A stretch of 64,000 bases of DNA, taken from assembly GCA_002724925.1 (NCBI GenBank), contig PBQA01000005.1:1-64000 (forward strand). Direction: 5' to 3'. The notes under the pieces are model-generated. The model worked only from the letters and a program-made list of their open reading frames with translations. It ran no database searches and was not told the DNA's origin. How positions within the stretch are numbered: position 1 is the first letter of the stretch; each line of letters opens with the position of its first letter. The stretch comes from Oceanospirillaceae bacterium. GTDB lineage: Bacteria; Pseudomonadota; Gammaproteobacteria; Pseudomonadales; Oceanobacteraceae. Position numbers and translations under genes: made by a program. This document shows, piece by piece, positions 7,196 through 15,098 of this stretch.

Positions 7196-8390
7196 ATGCA
7201 CGCAACAAGAAGCATCACAGCCACCCGGACAGCCCATGAACTACATCTGGCAACACAAATACTGGCCCCAGTTCAGCTACGACAGCAGTAAGCTGTCGGC
7301 TCTGGCTTACCAGTACGCCAAGCAAGCCTCCCAGCTGTCTGGCCGCTTGTCACAGACGGATGACGGTGACTCTATTGCCGCTCAGTTGGATCTGATGGTC
7401 GATGAGGCGATCAACACCAGCCTGATTGAGGGTGAGAATCTGAACCCGGCCAGTGTGCGCTCGTCATTACAGAACTACCTGAATCTGTCCCCCACTCTGA
7501 TCAATGTCGCTGATGTTAAGGCAGAGGGTATGGCTGCGTTGCTTGTGGATGTACGAAAGCACTTCAATCAACCGCTCAGCAAAGAGATGCTGTTCAACTG
7601 GCACCGTATGGTGCTCGCCGGCTTTGAAGACAATATCCTGCACAGCGACCTGACGGTCGGCCAGTGGCGTGACAGCCCTGAACCGATGCAGATCGTCTCT
7701 GGGCCAGTAGGTTATGAACGTGTGCATTATGAAGCACCGGCTGCTCAGGATGTTGATGCTTTAATGGCTGAATTTCTGAGCTGGTTTAATCAACACGAGA
7801 ACCAGCAAATACCTGGCGTGATCCGCGCAGGTATCGCTCATCTGTGGTTTGAGGTTATTCACCCATTTGATGACGGTAATGGCCGTATCGGCCGTGCCAT
7901 CATTGAATACGCACTGGCACAAGACCTGGGCATGCCGGTCGTGCTCAGCATGTCGACGCATATCGAAAAGAACAAAAAGGAATACTATCGCCAGCTGAAT
8001 ACCGCCAGTTGTTGTGACGGGTCGGAACTCGAAGACCCTGCTGTGCTCGATATCACTGAGTGGCTCTGCTGGTTTATCGAAACCCTAATCGCTGCTCAAC
8101 AAGAGGCCTCAGAAAAAGTAGCGACCATCTTTGAGAAAACCGCGTTCTGGCAACGACACAAGACGACAGAGTTATCAGAGCGGCAGAAGACTGCGCTAAA
8201 CAAGGTATTCAAAGCTGGGAAGGATGGCTTTCCGAATGGCATCAGTGCACAACAGTACGCGGCTCTTGGCAAATGTTCTAAAGCCACCGCGACTCGCGAT
8301 CTGGGCGATTTACTCGCCAAGAACTGCCTACGGTCGGAAGGGGTTGGCCGAGGACTCCGATATTTTATTGCTCTTTCACCTGACGCTTAG
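7179..8390 (+). CDS. Fic family AMPylase with DUF4172 domain and winged helix
   Basis: The long form has 403 residues. Fic proteins transfer AMP (or another nucleotide part) to a hydroxyl on a target protein. The active loop HPFDDGNGRIGR is intact (H228 catalytic). An N-terminal (S/T)xxxE(G/N) inhibitory motif, T80-SLI-E84-G85, marks a class II autoinhibited enzyme. The N-terminus YIWQHKYWPQF is the usual opening of DUF4172. Residues from about 325 (SERQKTALNKVF...) form a winged helix-turn-helix. The family normally begins near YIWQ, so ATG 7236 may be the real start; the earlier ATG sits inside a palindrome. It could regulate itself through the tandem palindromes upstream. Its targets are unknown. 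Confidence 0.88.
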   Translation: MKFAAQCTQQEASQPPGQPMNYIWQHKYWPQFSYDSSKLSALAYQYAKQASQLSGRLSQTDDGDSIAAQLDLMVDEAINTSLIEGENLNPASVRSSLQNYLNLSPTLINVADVKAEGMAALLVDVRKHFNQPLSKEMLFNWHRMVLAGFEDNILHSDLTVGQWRDSPEPMQIVSGPVGYERVHYEAPAAQDVDALMAEFLSWFNQHENQQIPGVIRAGIAHLWFEVIHPFDDGNGRIGRAIIEYALAQDLGMPVVLSMSTHIEKNKKEYYRQLNTASCCDGSELEDPAVLDITEWLCWFIETLIAAQQEASEKVATIFEKTAFWQRHKTTELSERQKTALNKVFKAGKDGFPNGISAQQYAALGKCSKATATRDLGDLLAKNCLRSEGVGRGLRYFIALSPDA

Positions 8391-8407
8391 GCCTGACATT
8401 ACCAAAG

Positions 8408-8417
8408 TTGTATACAA
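8408..8417. promoter_or_regulatory. TTGTATACAA palindrome upstream of acnA
   Basis: A perfect 10-bp palindrome about 105 bp before the acnA start codon. TTGTATACAA-like sites are typical of GntR-family repressors, which often control carboxylate metabolism. It may also overlap a -10 element (TATACAAT). No regulator gene is adjacent. Confidence 0.35.
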
Positions 8418-8522
8418 TCCCGCCCAAACGGCGGCTGTTTACCTTGATTTAGCCCCTTTAACCATTAGAATTGCGGACAATCTTAAAGCTTCCGGCTCAC
8501 CCTATTTCTCTAGGTATCCAGC

Positions 8523-11246
8523 ATGACTTCATTTGACCCATCCAGCTCAATCAAGACGCTGCCAGGCACGTCTCATCGTTTCCATAGCCTGCCAGATACC
8601 GCCGAACGTTTAGGCATCAATCTGGATGAACTGCCCTTTTCTCTGCGCCCGATTCTTGAGGGTATCGCCCGTAATGTCGGTAAAAACGGCATCACGGTTG
8701 AGCAGTTGCAGGCACTGGGTAACTGGCCTTCACATCAGGGTACCGAGCCGGTAGAGATTCCGTTCACGGCGGGTCGTGTGATCATGCACGATCTGAGTGG
8801 TACGCCTGCCATCGTCGATTTCGCGGCGATGCGCTCTGCGGTTGAGCGTATGGGTCTGAACCCTTCTATTATTGAGCCGCTGGTGCGTGCGGATCTGGTG
8901 ATCGACCACACGGTGACGATGGATAACACCGGTAGCCCGGCGTCGCTGCGCATCAACAGCGAGCTGGAAGCGGCGCGTAACAAAGAGCGCTATGGCTTCC
9001 TTAAGTGGGGTGCGCAGGCGTTTAACACGATTCGTATTATTCCGCCTCAGACGGGCATCGTGCATCAGGTGAACCTGGAGTATCTGGCTCAGGGCTACTT
9101 AACACAGGTGAATGGGGACCAGGATGAACTGATGATCCCGGATACCCTGATTGGTATGGACAGCCACACGCCTATGGCCAATGCGCTGGGTATTGTTGGT
9201 TGGGGTGTCGGTGGTATTGAAGCTGGTGCGTCTATGCTGGGTCAGCCGATGGAAATGCTTGCTCCAGAAGTAATCGGTGTTGAGCTGACGGGCGCGCTGA
9301 AAGAAGGCGTGACCGCGACCGACCTGGTACTGACCATCACCGAAATGCTGCGTAAATACCCACGCGGTGTTGTCGGCAAATTCGTTGAATACGTCGGTGA
9401 AGGCAGCGCGAACCTGTCTCTGCCTGACCGTGCGACCATCGCTAACATGTCGCCAGAATACGGCGCGACCATGGGCTTCTTCCCGTTTGACGAAATCGCC
9501 GCTGATTATATGAAAGCTACTGGTAGAGATGGCGACCTGCCGCTGGCGTATTACCAGGCGCAGAACATGGCGTGGAAAGCGGGCCAGAAACTGCCGCGCT
9601 ACACTGACCTGTTGCATCTGGACCTGTCTACCGTTGAGCCGTCTGTCGCGGGCCCTAAAAAGCCACAAGACAGACTGCCGCTGGGTGATATCGGCAAGGT
9701 ATTCCAGCAAACCGCTACAGCGGGCGATCGTACCCCTGAAGAAGTGAAAGTCACGCCTGTTAAGGCCGATGAGAACGGTATCTTCCAGTCACTGCCAGAG
9801 CGCACCTTAAAAGACGGCGACATCGTTATCGCGGCGATTACCGCCTGTACCAACACTTCTAACCCTGGCCTGCTGATTGCCGCAGGTCTGCTGGCGAAGA
9901 AAGCCAACGAGCTGGGCCTGAAGGTGCCAGACGGAGTTAAGACGTCAATGGCACCGGGTTCACCGGTTGCGACTGACTTCCTGACCAAGGCTGGGCTGCA
10001 GGAGCATCTGGATGCGCTGGGCTTTAACACCGCAGGCTACGGCTGTACGACCTGTGTGGGTAACTCTGGCCCGCTGGCGCCGAGCATTGAAGCGGCGTTG
10101 CGTGACCACGACATCATTGTGTCGTCTGTGTTGTCGGGTAACCGTAACTTCGAAGGCCGTGTGCACCCGGATGTCGACACTAACTTCCTGATGTCGCCGC
10201 CGCTGGTGATTGCCATGGCGATTGCTGGCAACGTGAATATCGACGTAACCAAAGAGCCACTGGGCCAAGACGCTCAGGGCAATGATGTGTTCCTGAAAGA
10301 CATCTGGCCAAGCAACGCGGAAATCACGCAAACCATGCACGAGTGCATGGACCCGACCGCCTTCCGCGAAACCTATGAAAACTCCATGGGTGGCCCGGAA
10401 ACCTGGCAGAAGCTGGAATCCCCGACTGGCCCTGTGTATCAGTGGGATGAGAAGTCGAGCTACATTCAGGAAATCTCATTCTTCGATGGCTTCGCCCTGG
10501 AAACCCCAGCGGATTCACTGAACAACATCAGCGACGCACGTATGCTGGTGATGTGTGATGACAACACCACCACCGACCACATCTCACCTGTGAGCCGTAT
10601 CCGCCCTGACTCTCCTCCGGGCGAGTACCTGATGTCGATCGGTGTCGATGCTAACGACCTGACCTCTTTGGGGGCTCGTCGTGGTAACCACCATGTGATG
10701 CTACGCAGTATCTTCGGCAACGTTAAAGCCCGGAACCTGATGCTACCGGGCACTACTGGTGCGGTGACGAACTACTACAACGCCAATGGCGATGCCGAGA
10801 AGATGTCGATCTACGACGCGGCTTCCCGCTACCAGCAGGAAGGCACACCATCGGTGGTATTCGGCGGTAAGCTGTACGGTACTGGTTCATCACGAGACTG
10901 GGCTGCCAAAGGCCCTGCTCTGCTGGGTGTAAAAGCCATCATTGCTGAAAGCTTTGAGCGTATTCATAAATCCAACCTGGTCGGCATGGGCGTACTGCCA
11001 CTGCAGTTGCCTGAAGGCGTGACACTGGGCTCTCTGAACCTGGATGGCTCTGAAACCTTCGATCTGGCGGGCATTGATGCCCTGCAGCCACGCGGTTCTG
11101 TAACGCTGACCATTAAGCGCAAAGACGGCTCAACCGAACAGCATGAACTGCGGTCTCGTGTTGATACCTCGTCTGAGCTTGAGCAGATCCGCCACAAGGG
11201 CATTCTGCCGATGGTGTTGCGCGATATTATTGCAGCTAATAGCTGA
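8523..11246 (+). CDS. acnA: Aconitate hydratase A
   Basis: This is a 907-residue full-length monomeric aconitase of the AcnA/IRP type. It interconverts citrate and isocitrate through cis-aconitate in the TCA and glyoxylate cycles in the cytoplasm. The [4Fe-4S] ligands are visible: the first Cys in ITACTNTSNP and a pair in GYGCTTCVGNSGPL. The swivel domain motif YGTGSSRDWAAKG is present near the C-terminus. The gene is monocistronic, with its own leader and a strong terminator at 11274-11307. Confidence 0.97.
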   Translation: MTSFDPSSSIKTLPGTSHRFHSLPDTAERLGINLDELPFSLRPILEGIARNVGKNGITVEQLQALGNWPSHQGTEPVEIPFTAGRVIMHDLSGTPAIVDFAAMRSAVERMGLNPSIIEPLVRADLVIDHTVTMDNTGSPASLRINSELEAARNKERYGFLKWGAQAFNTIRIIPPQTGIVHQVNLEYLAQGYLTQVNGDQDELMIPDTLIGMDSHTPMANALGIVGWGVGGIEAGASMLGQPMEMLAPEVIGVELTGALKEGVTATDLVLTITEMLRKYPRGVVGKFVEYVGEGSANLSLPDRATIANMSPEYGATMGFFPFDEIAADYMKATGRDGDLPLAYYQAQNMAWKAGQKLPRYTDLLHLDLSTVEPSVAGPKKPQDRLPLGDIGKVFQQTATAGDRTPEEVKVTPVKADENGIFQSLPERTLKDGDIVIAAITACTNTSNPGLLIAAGLLAKKANELGLKVPDGVKTSMAPGSPVATDFLTKAGLQEHLDALGFNTAGYGCTTCVGNSGPLAPSIEAALRDHDIIVSSVLSGNRNFEGRVHPDVDTNFLMSPPLVIAMAIAGNVNIDVTKEPLGQDAQGNDVFLKDIWPSNAEITQTMHECMDPTAFRETYENSMGGPETWQKLESPTGPVYQWDEKSSYIQEISFFDGFALETPADSLNNISDARMLVMCDDNTTTDHISPVSRIRPDSPPGEYLMSIGVDANDLTSLGARRGNHHVMLRSIFGNVKARNLMLPGTTGAVTNYYNANGDAEKMSIYDAASRYQQEGTPSVVFGGKLYGTGSSRDWAAKGPALLGVKAIIAESFERIHKSNLVGMGVLPLQLPEGVTLGSLNLDGSETFDLAGIDALQPRGSVTLTIKRKDGSTEQHELRSRVDTSSELEQIRHKGILPMVLRDIIAANS

Positions 11247-11273
11247 GCTGACTTTTCATCTGAAAGCTGACAC

Positions 11274-11307
11274 ATAAAAAACCCGGCAATTGCCGGGTTT
11301 TTTTATG
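11274..11307. terminator. Bidirectional terminator between acnA and the outer-membrane protein gene
   Basis: AAAAACCCGGCAATTGCCGGG followed by seven T. The flanks are A-rich on one side and T-rich on the other, so it can serve both converging genes. Confidence 0.85.
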
Positions 11308-11334
11308 TTTGCTCGTTCTATGTCGTCAATCGAC

Positions 11335-11919
11335 TCAGAACATGAAAGCAAGACCCGCTGAGGCAAAATCAACATCCGCTTTTACGTTATCTTCGTCAAA
11401 ATCAGCGCGCTCATATTCAAGGCGCAGGTTCAGGTTATCCAGCAGCGCGATGGATGTACCCACACCGTAGAACATGGCTGTACCTTCACGCTCATCGCTG
11501 TAGCCCAGTGGACCTTTTACATCAGCATCCCACCAGAACTGACCACCTTTAACAAATACACGAGTGTGATCGCCAGCAGGAAGACCCAGCATCAGTGACG
11601 CCGTTAAACCGCTTGGGTCAAACTGGAAGCTGCCTTCTTTATATTCACCCAGATTCAGGTACTGACCCTCAATACCCACGTAATCGTTCAGCCACACACC
11701 GGCAAAGCCTTTCCAGCTGGTGCGGTCGTCGTCAAATTCGTCTGCATCACCCAGCTCTTCGACTTCTTCACCACCGATAGAGAGGTTTTCCAGTTTGCTG
11801 TAACTGATTGAACCACCGACGAATGCATCTGCATCATATTCACCTTCTGCCATTGCTGGTGTGCCATACATAGCAGCAGTAAGAAGTGCAGTCGTTGCTG
11901 GGATAGTTAGCTTTTTCAT
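11335..11919 (-). CDS. Outer-membrane beta-barrel protein (OmpA/OmpW-like barrel)
   Basis: 194 residues with a signal peptide (KKLTIPATTALLTAAMYG, cleavage after AMA near residue 24). The mature part is acidic, with alternating hydrophobic strands and a terminal Phe (LAFMF), which is the C-terminal signature for BAM-dependent outer-membrane insertion. The size suggests a small eight-stranded barrel. The role (porin-like, adhesion or structural) cannot be fixed. It is transcribed alone, and its promoter region contains the long inverted repeat at 11981-12026. Confidence 0.75.
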   Translation of the reverse strand: MKKLTIPATTALLTAAMYGTPAMAEGEYDADAFVGGSISYSKLENLSIGGEEVEELGDADEFDDDRTSWKGFAGVWLNDYVGIEGQYLNLGEYKEGSFQFDPSGLTASLMLGLPAGDHTRVFVKGGQFWWDADVKGPLGYSDEREGTAMFYGVGTSIALLDNLNLRLEYERADFDEDNVKADVDFASAGLAFMF

Positions 11920-11980
11920 ATTTGACTCCTTGCCTCATGAACGAGGTCATTAAACATGTGAAAGTGTGAGGCTTGGGAGG

Positions 11981-12026
11981 AAAGTTCGTTCACTGAAACA
12001 ACGCAACGGATTGTTTCAGGAACTTT
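11981..12026. promoter_or_regulatory. Long inverted repeat between divergent genes
   Basis: The inner arms CTGAAACAA and TTGTTTCAG are perfect, with a 9-bp spacer. Outer arms AAAGTTC and GAACTTT extend the symmetry. It lies between the divergent outer-membrane protein and hydrolase genes and has no T-tract. It is therefore a candidate operator rather than a terminator. Confidence 0.4.
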
Positions 12027-12096
12027 CTGCATTTTGACTTCGGGTCAGGCTGGGCCTATGCTCAGCGGCTGTTTTCACTTTTAAAATAAGAAAAAT

Positions 12097-12897
12097 ATGC
12101 GCTTAAAAAATTATTTCGTCCTTGGATCTGCACTGCTTTTTTCGGGTTTTTCTGCAGCCGACGTCTGTCAGATTGAAGTCCCGTCGACTGAAAATTATTC
12201 AGAAGCAGCGTATTTTTACCCCTGTGATGCAGACACTCCTCTACCTGCCATTACGCTGACGGGTGGTTATTCGAATACCTATCACAAACTGCAATGGATG
12301 GCGGAGGCGATCGCCAACTCGGGGTATGTGGTTCTGGCGATGACCCCGACAGATAAGTACGGAAAAGTTGAGCAATGGCGCGATGCGCACCTCAGAGGTC
12401 AGAAAACGCTGGTAGCCACCACTAAAGAAGAAGGCTCCCCACTTAAGAGCCTGATTGATACCAACCTTCGTGGAATCGCCGGGTTTTCGATGGGCGGTGG
12501 CGGTACCCTGCTCGCAGGGAGCATTCTGAAAGATGACGTTAAAGCCCTCGCCGCGTTTGCGCCGTTTTTGCTGAAAGAACAACGAAACGTATCCCCTACC
12601 GCACCGACTATGATCCTGGCTGGTGCTAAGGACTTACTGGTAACGAATGAATCTATCGAGGAAATTTACCAGCACGTTGAAGCTTCCACGGATCAGCGTT
12701 TTATTGCTGTGTATGAGAATGGCCGTCACCAGCAGTGGTACCGACCAGAGATCACCACAAACCGTGACAGCTACATCGAGTTGACGCTCGCCTGGCTGGA
12801 TTACCACCTGAAAGAAAGCAGTTCAGCGGCAAAGGTATTAAGCGAAGCTGAAAGGCAATCACCTGACCGTTTCACCCGGATCAATCACGAGCTTTGA
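12097..12897 (+). CDS. Secreted alpha/beta hydrolase, PETase-like (dienelactone hydrolase superfamily)
   Basis: 266 residues with an N-terminal Sec signal (cleavage after FSA, about residue 20). The nucleophile elbow is GFSMGGGG. The acid is probably the Asp of LAGAKDLL and the base the His of ENGRHQQW. The strand-loop TLTGGYSNTYHKLQWMAE corresponds to the oxyanion-loop region of cutinase/PETase-type enzymes. It should hydrolyse esters in the periplasm or outside the cell. It is the first and most divergent of three tandem paralogues. The substrate cannot be told from sequence. Confidence 0.7.
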   Translation: MRLKNYFVLGSALLFSGFSAADVCQIEVPSTENYSEAAYFYPCDADTPLPAITLTGGYSNTYHKLQWMAEAIANSGYVVLAMTPTDKYGKVEQWRDAHLRGQKTLVATTKEEGSPLKSLIDTNLRGIAGFSMGGGGTLLAGSILKDDVKALAAFAPFLLKEQRNVSPTAPTMILAGAKDLLVTNESIEEIYQHVEASTDQRFIAVYENGRHQQWYRPEITTNRDSYIELTLAWLDYHLKESSSAAKVLSEAERQSPDRFTRINHEL

Positions 12898-13031
12898 GGT
12901 TCAGGTACCTTAAATGGACACGAATAGGACATTTCGTTCCACCTGTGAACGTTTGTAAAATTAGTGCGTGAAAGGCTCAATCAGCTTGGTACCCTGTACT
13001 CACTAAGAATAAAAACAACACAGGTGAATAT

Positions 13032-13910
13032 ATGTCTGTTTCATTCAAGTCCACGCTCCGCTTTCTTCCACTCGCTGCTTCTGTCGCTCTGGCAGGCTGC
13101 TTCGGTGGTGGAGATCCAGATCCGGCCCCAGAAGGCCAGGCTCTGACTAACCCAGGTGATTATGAAATCTGTTCTTACGAGAACAACCTGGACAATAGCC
13201 GTTACTCATCTGCGCGAATGACTTACCCATGTGATCTGAGTGCAGGCCCATTCCCGGCGACAACTCTGACGGGTGGTTTCACCAATAAAAAAGAGCAGAT
13301 GGAGTGGTTGTCTGAGCACCTGACAAGCCACGGCTATGTCGTGCTGACTATGACTCCGACCAACCGCTATGGCCAGCCTCCAGTATGGCGCAGTGCTCAG
13401 ATTGGTGGTTTCGCAGAACTGGAAGACGAAAACAACCGCGCAGGCAGCCCTCTGCAGGGCAAGATTAACCTCGACAAGCGCAACATCATGGGCTTTTCGA
13501 TGGGCGGCGGCGGCGTACTGCTTGCAGCGGCAGATATGGGTGAAGCTCCGGCCAGCGTTATTGCACTCGCACCGTGGCTGGGTGACAACAACGTCTACTA
13601 CAACGGCATTAAAGCACCAACCATGATGCTGGGTAGTGAAGATGACGAACTTGCCTACTACACCGAAGATTTCTACGCTCAGCTACCAAGTAATATTGAG
13701 CGTGGCCTGGCCATGTTCGCAGGTCGTAGCCATTACGACTGGTATGGCAACGGTGACCAGGATGCAAAAGCAGAATTCCGTACACTTGTAACGGCATTCC
13801 TCGAAGTACAACTGAAAGACAATGACTCGGCATACAGCTACTTCGAAGGTGCTGAACACGACGAGCACGTCTCAGACGGTTGGTTCTCGGCCTTTGATTA
13901 TCAGAAGTAA
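13032..13910 (+). CDS. Lipoprotein alpha/beta hydrolase, PETase-like paralogue 2
   Basis: 292 residues. A lipobox (VALAGC, Cys about residue 22) followed by GGGDPDP predicts an acylated envelope protein. The catalytic motifs are [11 protein letters not shown] (Ser), SEDDELAY (Asp) and [11 protein letters not shown] (His). The two Cys in ICSYE and TYPCDL could pair. It is about 80% alike to the next gene by eye, so it arose by recent duplication. The upstream block 'cagcttggta' is shared with the next gene, so the promoter was duplicated too. It has its own terminator at 13931. Confidence 0.75.
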   Translation: MSVSFKSTLRFLPLAASVALAGCFGGGDPDPAPEGQALTNPGDYEICSYENNLDNSRYSSARMTYPCDLSAGPFPATTLTGGFTNKKEQMEWLSEHLTSHGYVVLTMTPTNRYGQPPVWRSAQIGGFAELEDENNRAGSPLQGKINLDKRNIMGFSMGGGGVLLAAADMGEAPASVIALAPWLGDNNVYYNGIKAPTMMLGSEDDELAYYTEDFYAQLPSNIERGLAMFAGRSHYDWYGNGDQDAKAEFRTLVTAFLEVQLKDNDSAYSYFEGAEHDEHVSDGWFSAFDYQK

Positions 13911-13930
13911 CACGCACGCTTCTACTCTTT

Positions 13931-13955
13931 AAGCCCGCTTACTGCGGGCTTTTTT
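13931..13955 (+). terminator. Terminator after PETase-like paralogue 2
   Basis: AAGCCCGC, loop TTACT, GCGGGCTT, then T-rich. A classic intrinsic terminator on the plus strand. Confidence 0.8.
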
Positions 13956-14101
13956 GTGCCTGCTCACTTCAATCGTTAAATCTGGCCATTGTTAGGACAC
14001 TCGCTTCCAACTCAATCTTAGTGGCCATATATGACAAGACTGGTTCATACAGCTTGGTATTCTGGATGGGTTCCTTACAAAAATAACTAAAGGTTAACGA
14101 C

Positions 14102-14980
14102 ATGTCTGTATCTCTGAAAAGCGTATTCCGCGCTCTTCCACTTGCGGCTTCGGTTGCTCTCGTTGGCTGTTTCGGCGGCGGTGATCCTGATCCTTCCCCA
14201 GAAGGCCAGGCTCTGGGTGTGCCGGGAGACTTTGAGATCTGCTCTTATGAATCAAATCTCGAGAATGACGGCTACGCGTCAGCGCGTATGACCTACCCAT
14301 GTGACCTCAGTGGCGGACCAATCCCTGCGACCACACTGACCGGCGGCTTCACTAATACAAAAGAACAAATGGAGTGGCTGGCTGAACACCTGTCATCACA
14401 CGGCTATGCCGTTCTCACCATGACACCTAACAACACCCTGGGTGTTCCGCCAGGCTGGCGCGATGCTCAGTTCGGCGGCTTCGCTGAATTTGAAGACGAG
14501 AACTCACGCTCAGGCAGCCCACTGCAAGGCAAAATCGACCTCAGTAAGCGTAACCTGATGGGCTTCTCCATGGGTGGTGGCGGCGTTATCCTCGCAGCTG
14601 AAGAAATGGTCGACCAGCACACCAGCGCGATTGCACTAGCTCCTTGGTTAGGTGCTTACAGTGTTGATTTCGAAGCGATCGAGTCTCCTATCCTGATGCT
14701 GGGCAGTGAGTTCGACGAACTGGCCTACGCCACTGAACGCTACTATTCTGAGCTTTCACCTAATACAGAACGCGGTCTTGCTATGTATGCAGGCGGTAGC
14801 CACTTCCACTGGTTTGGGAACGGAGAAACGGAATATAAGAAGAAGTTCCGTACGCTGGTTACTGCATTCCTGGAAGTTCAGCTGAAGGGTGACACCAGCG
14901 CTTACAGCTACTTTGATGGCGCTGAGCACGAAGAACACGTAGAAGAAGGCTGGTTCTCAGCCTACGACTACCAGAAGTAA
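14102..14980 (+). CDS. Lipoprotein alpha/beta hydrolase, PETase-like paralogue 3
   Basis: 292 residues and a lipobox (VALVGC). The triad candidates are [11 protein letters not shown] (Ser), SEFDELAY (Asp) and [11 protein letters not shown] (His). The signal peptide, the linker [14 protein letters not shown] and the C-terminal tail YDYQK are nearly the same as in the preceding paralogue. The differences lie in the substrate-side loops, for example [16 protein letters not shown]. The start has an AAGG site and sits after its own promoter region. It is probably an extracytoplasmic esterase or polyester-type hydrolase anchored in the outer membrane. Confidence 0.75.
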   Translation: MSVSLKSVFRALPLAASVALVGCFGGGDPDPSPEGQALGVPGDFEICSYESNLENDGYASARMTYPCDLSGGPIPATTLTGGFTNTKEQMEWLAEHLSSHGYAVLTMTPNNTLGVPPGWRDAQFGGFAEFEDENSRSGSPLQGKIDLSKRNLMGFSMGGGGVILAAEEMVDQHTSAIALAPWLGAYSVDFEAIESPILMLGSEFDELAYATERYYSELSPNTERGLAMYAGGSHFHWFGNGETEYKKKFRTLVTAFLEVQLKGDTSAYSYFDGAEHEEHVEEGWFSAYDYQK

Positions 14981-15000
14981 GTCGACATTACGTGAACACA

Positions 15001-15029
15001 AAGAAGCCCGCTTAAACGCGGGCTTCTTT
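15001..15029 (+). terminator. Terminator after PETase-like paralogue 3
   Basis: AAGAAGCCCGC, loop, GCGGGCTTCTTT. It runs into the region before the MFS-acyltransferase gene and rules out the GTG at 15030 as a natural start of that gene. Confidence 0.8.
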
Positions 15030-15098
15030 GTGATTTGGCCTGACGTCGAACTGGTGGTATTTTCGGTACACCAAATTTCCGCACGACAGGATGTTTTA

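Noticed and set aside
9099-9710. A 203-codon minus-strand frame inside acnA
   Set aside because: It is a shadow of acnA: low-complexity composition with many Arg/Gln, no start site, and acnA is intact in the other direction.
15030-15098. An N-terminal extension of the flippase-acyltransferase
   Set aside because: The GTG at 15030 lies at the foot of the previous gene's terminator, and a good SD supports the ATG at 15099.
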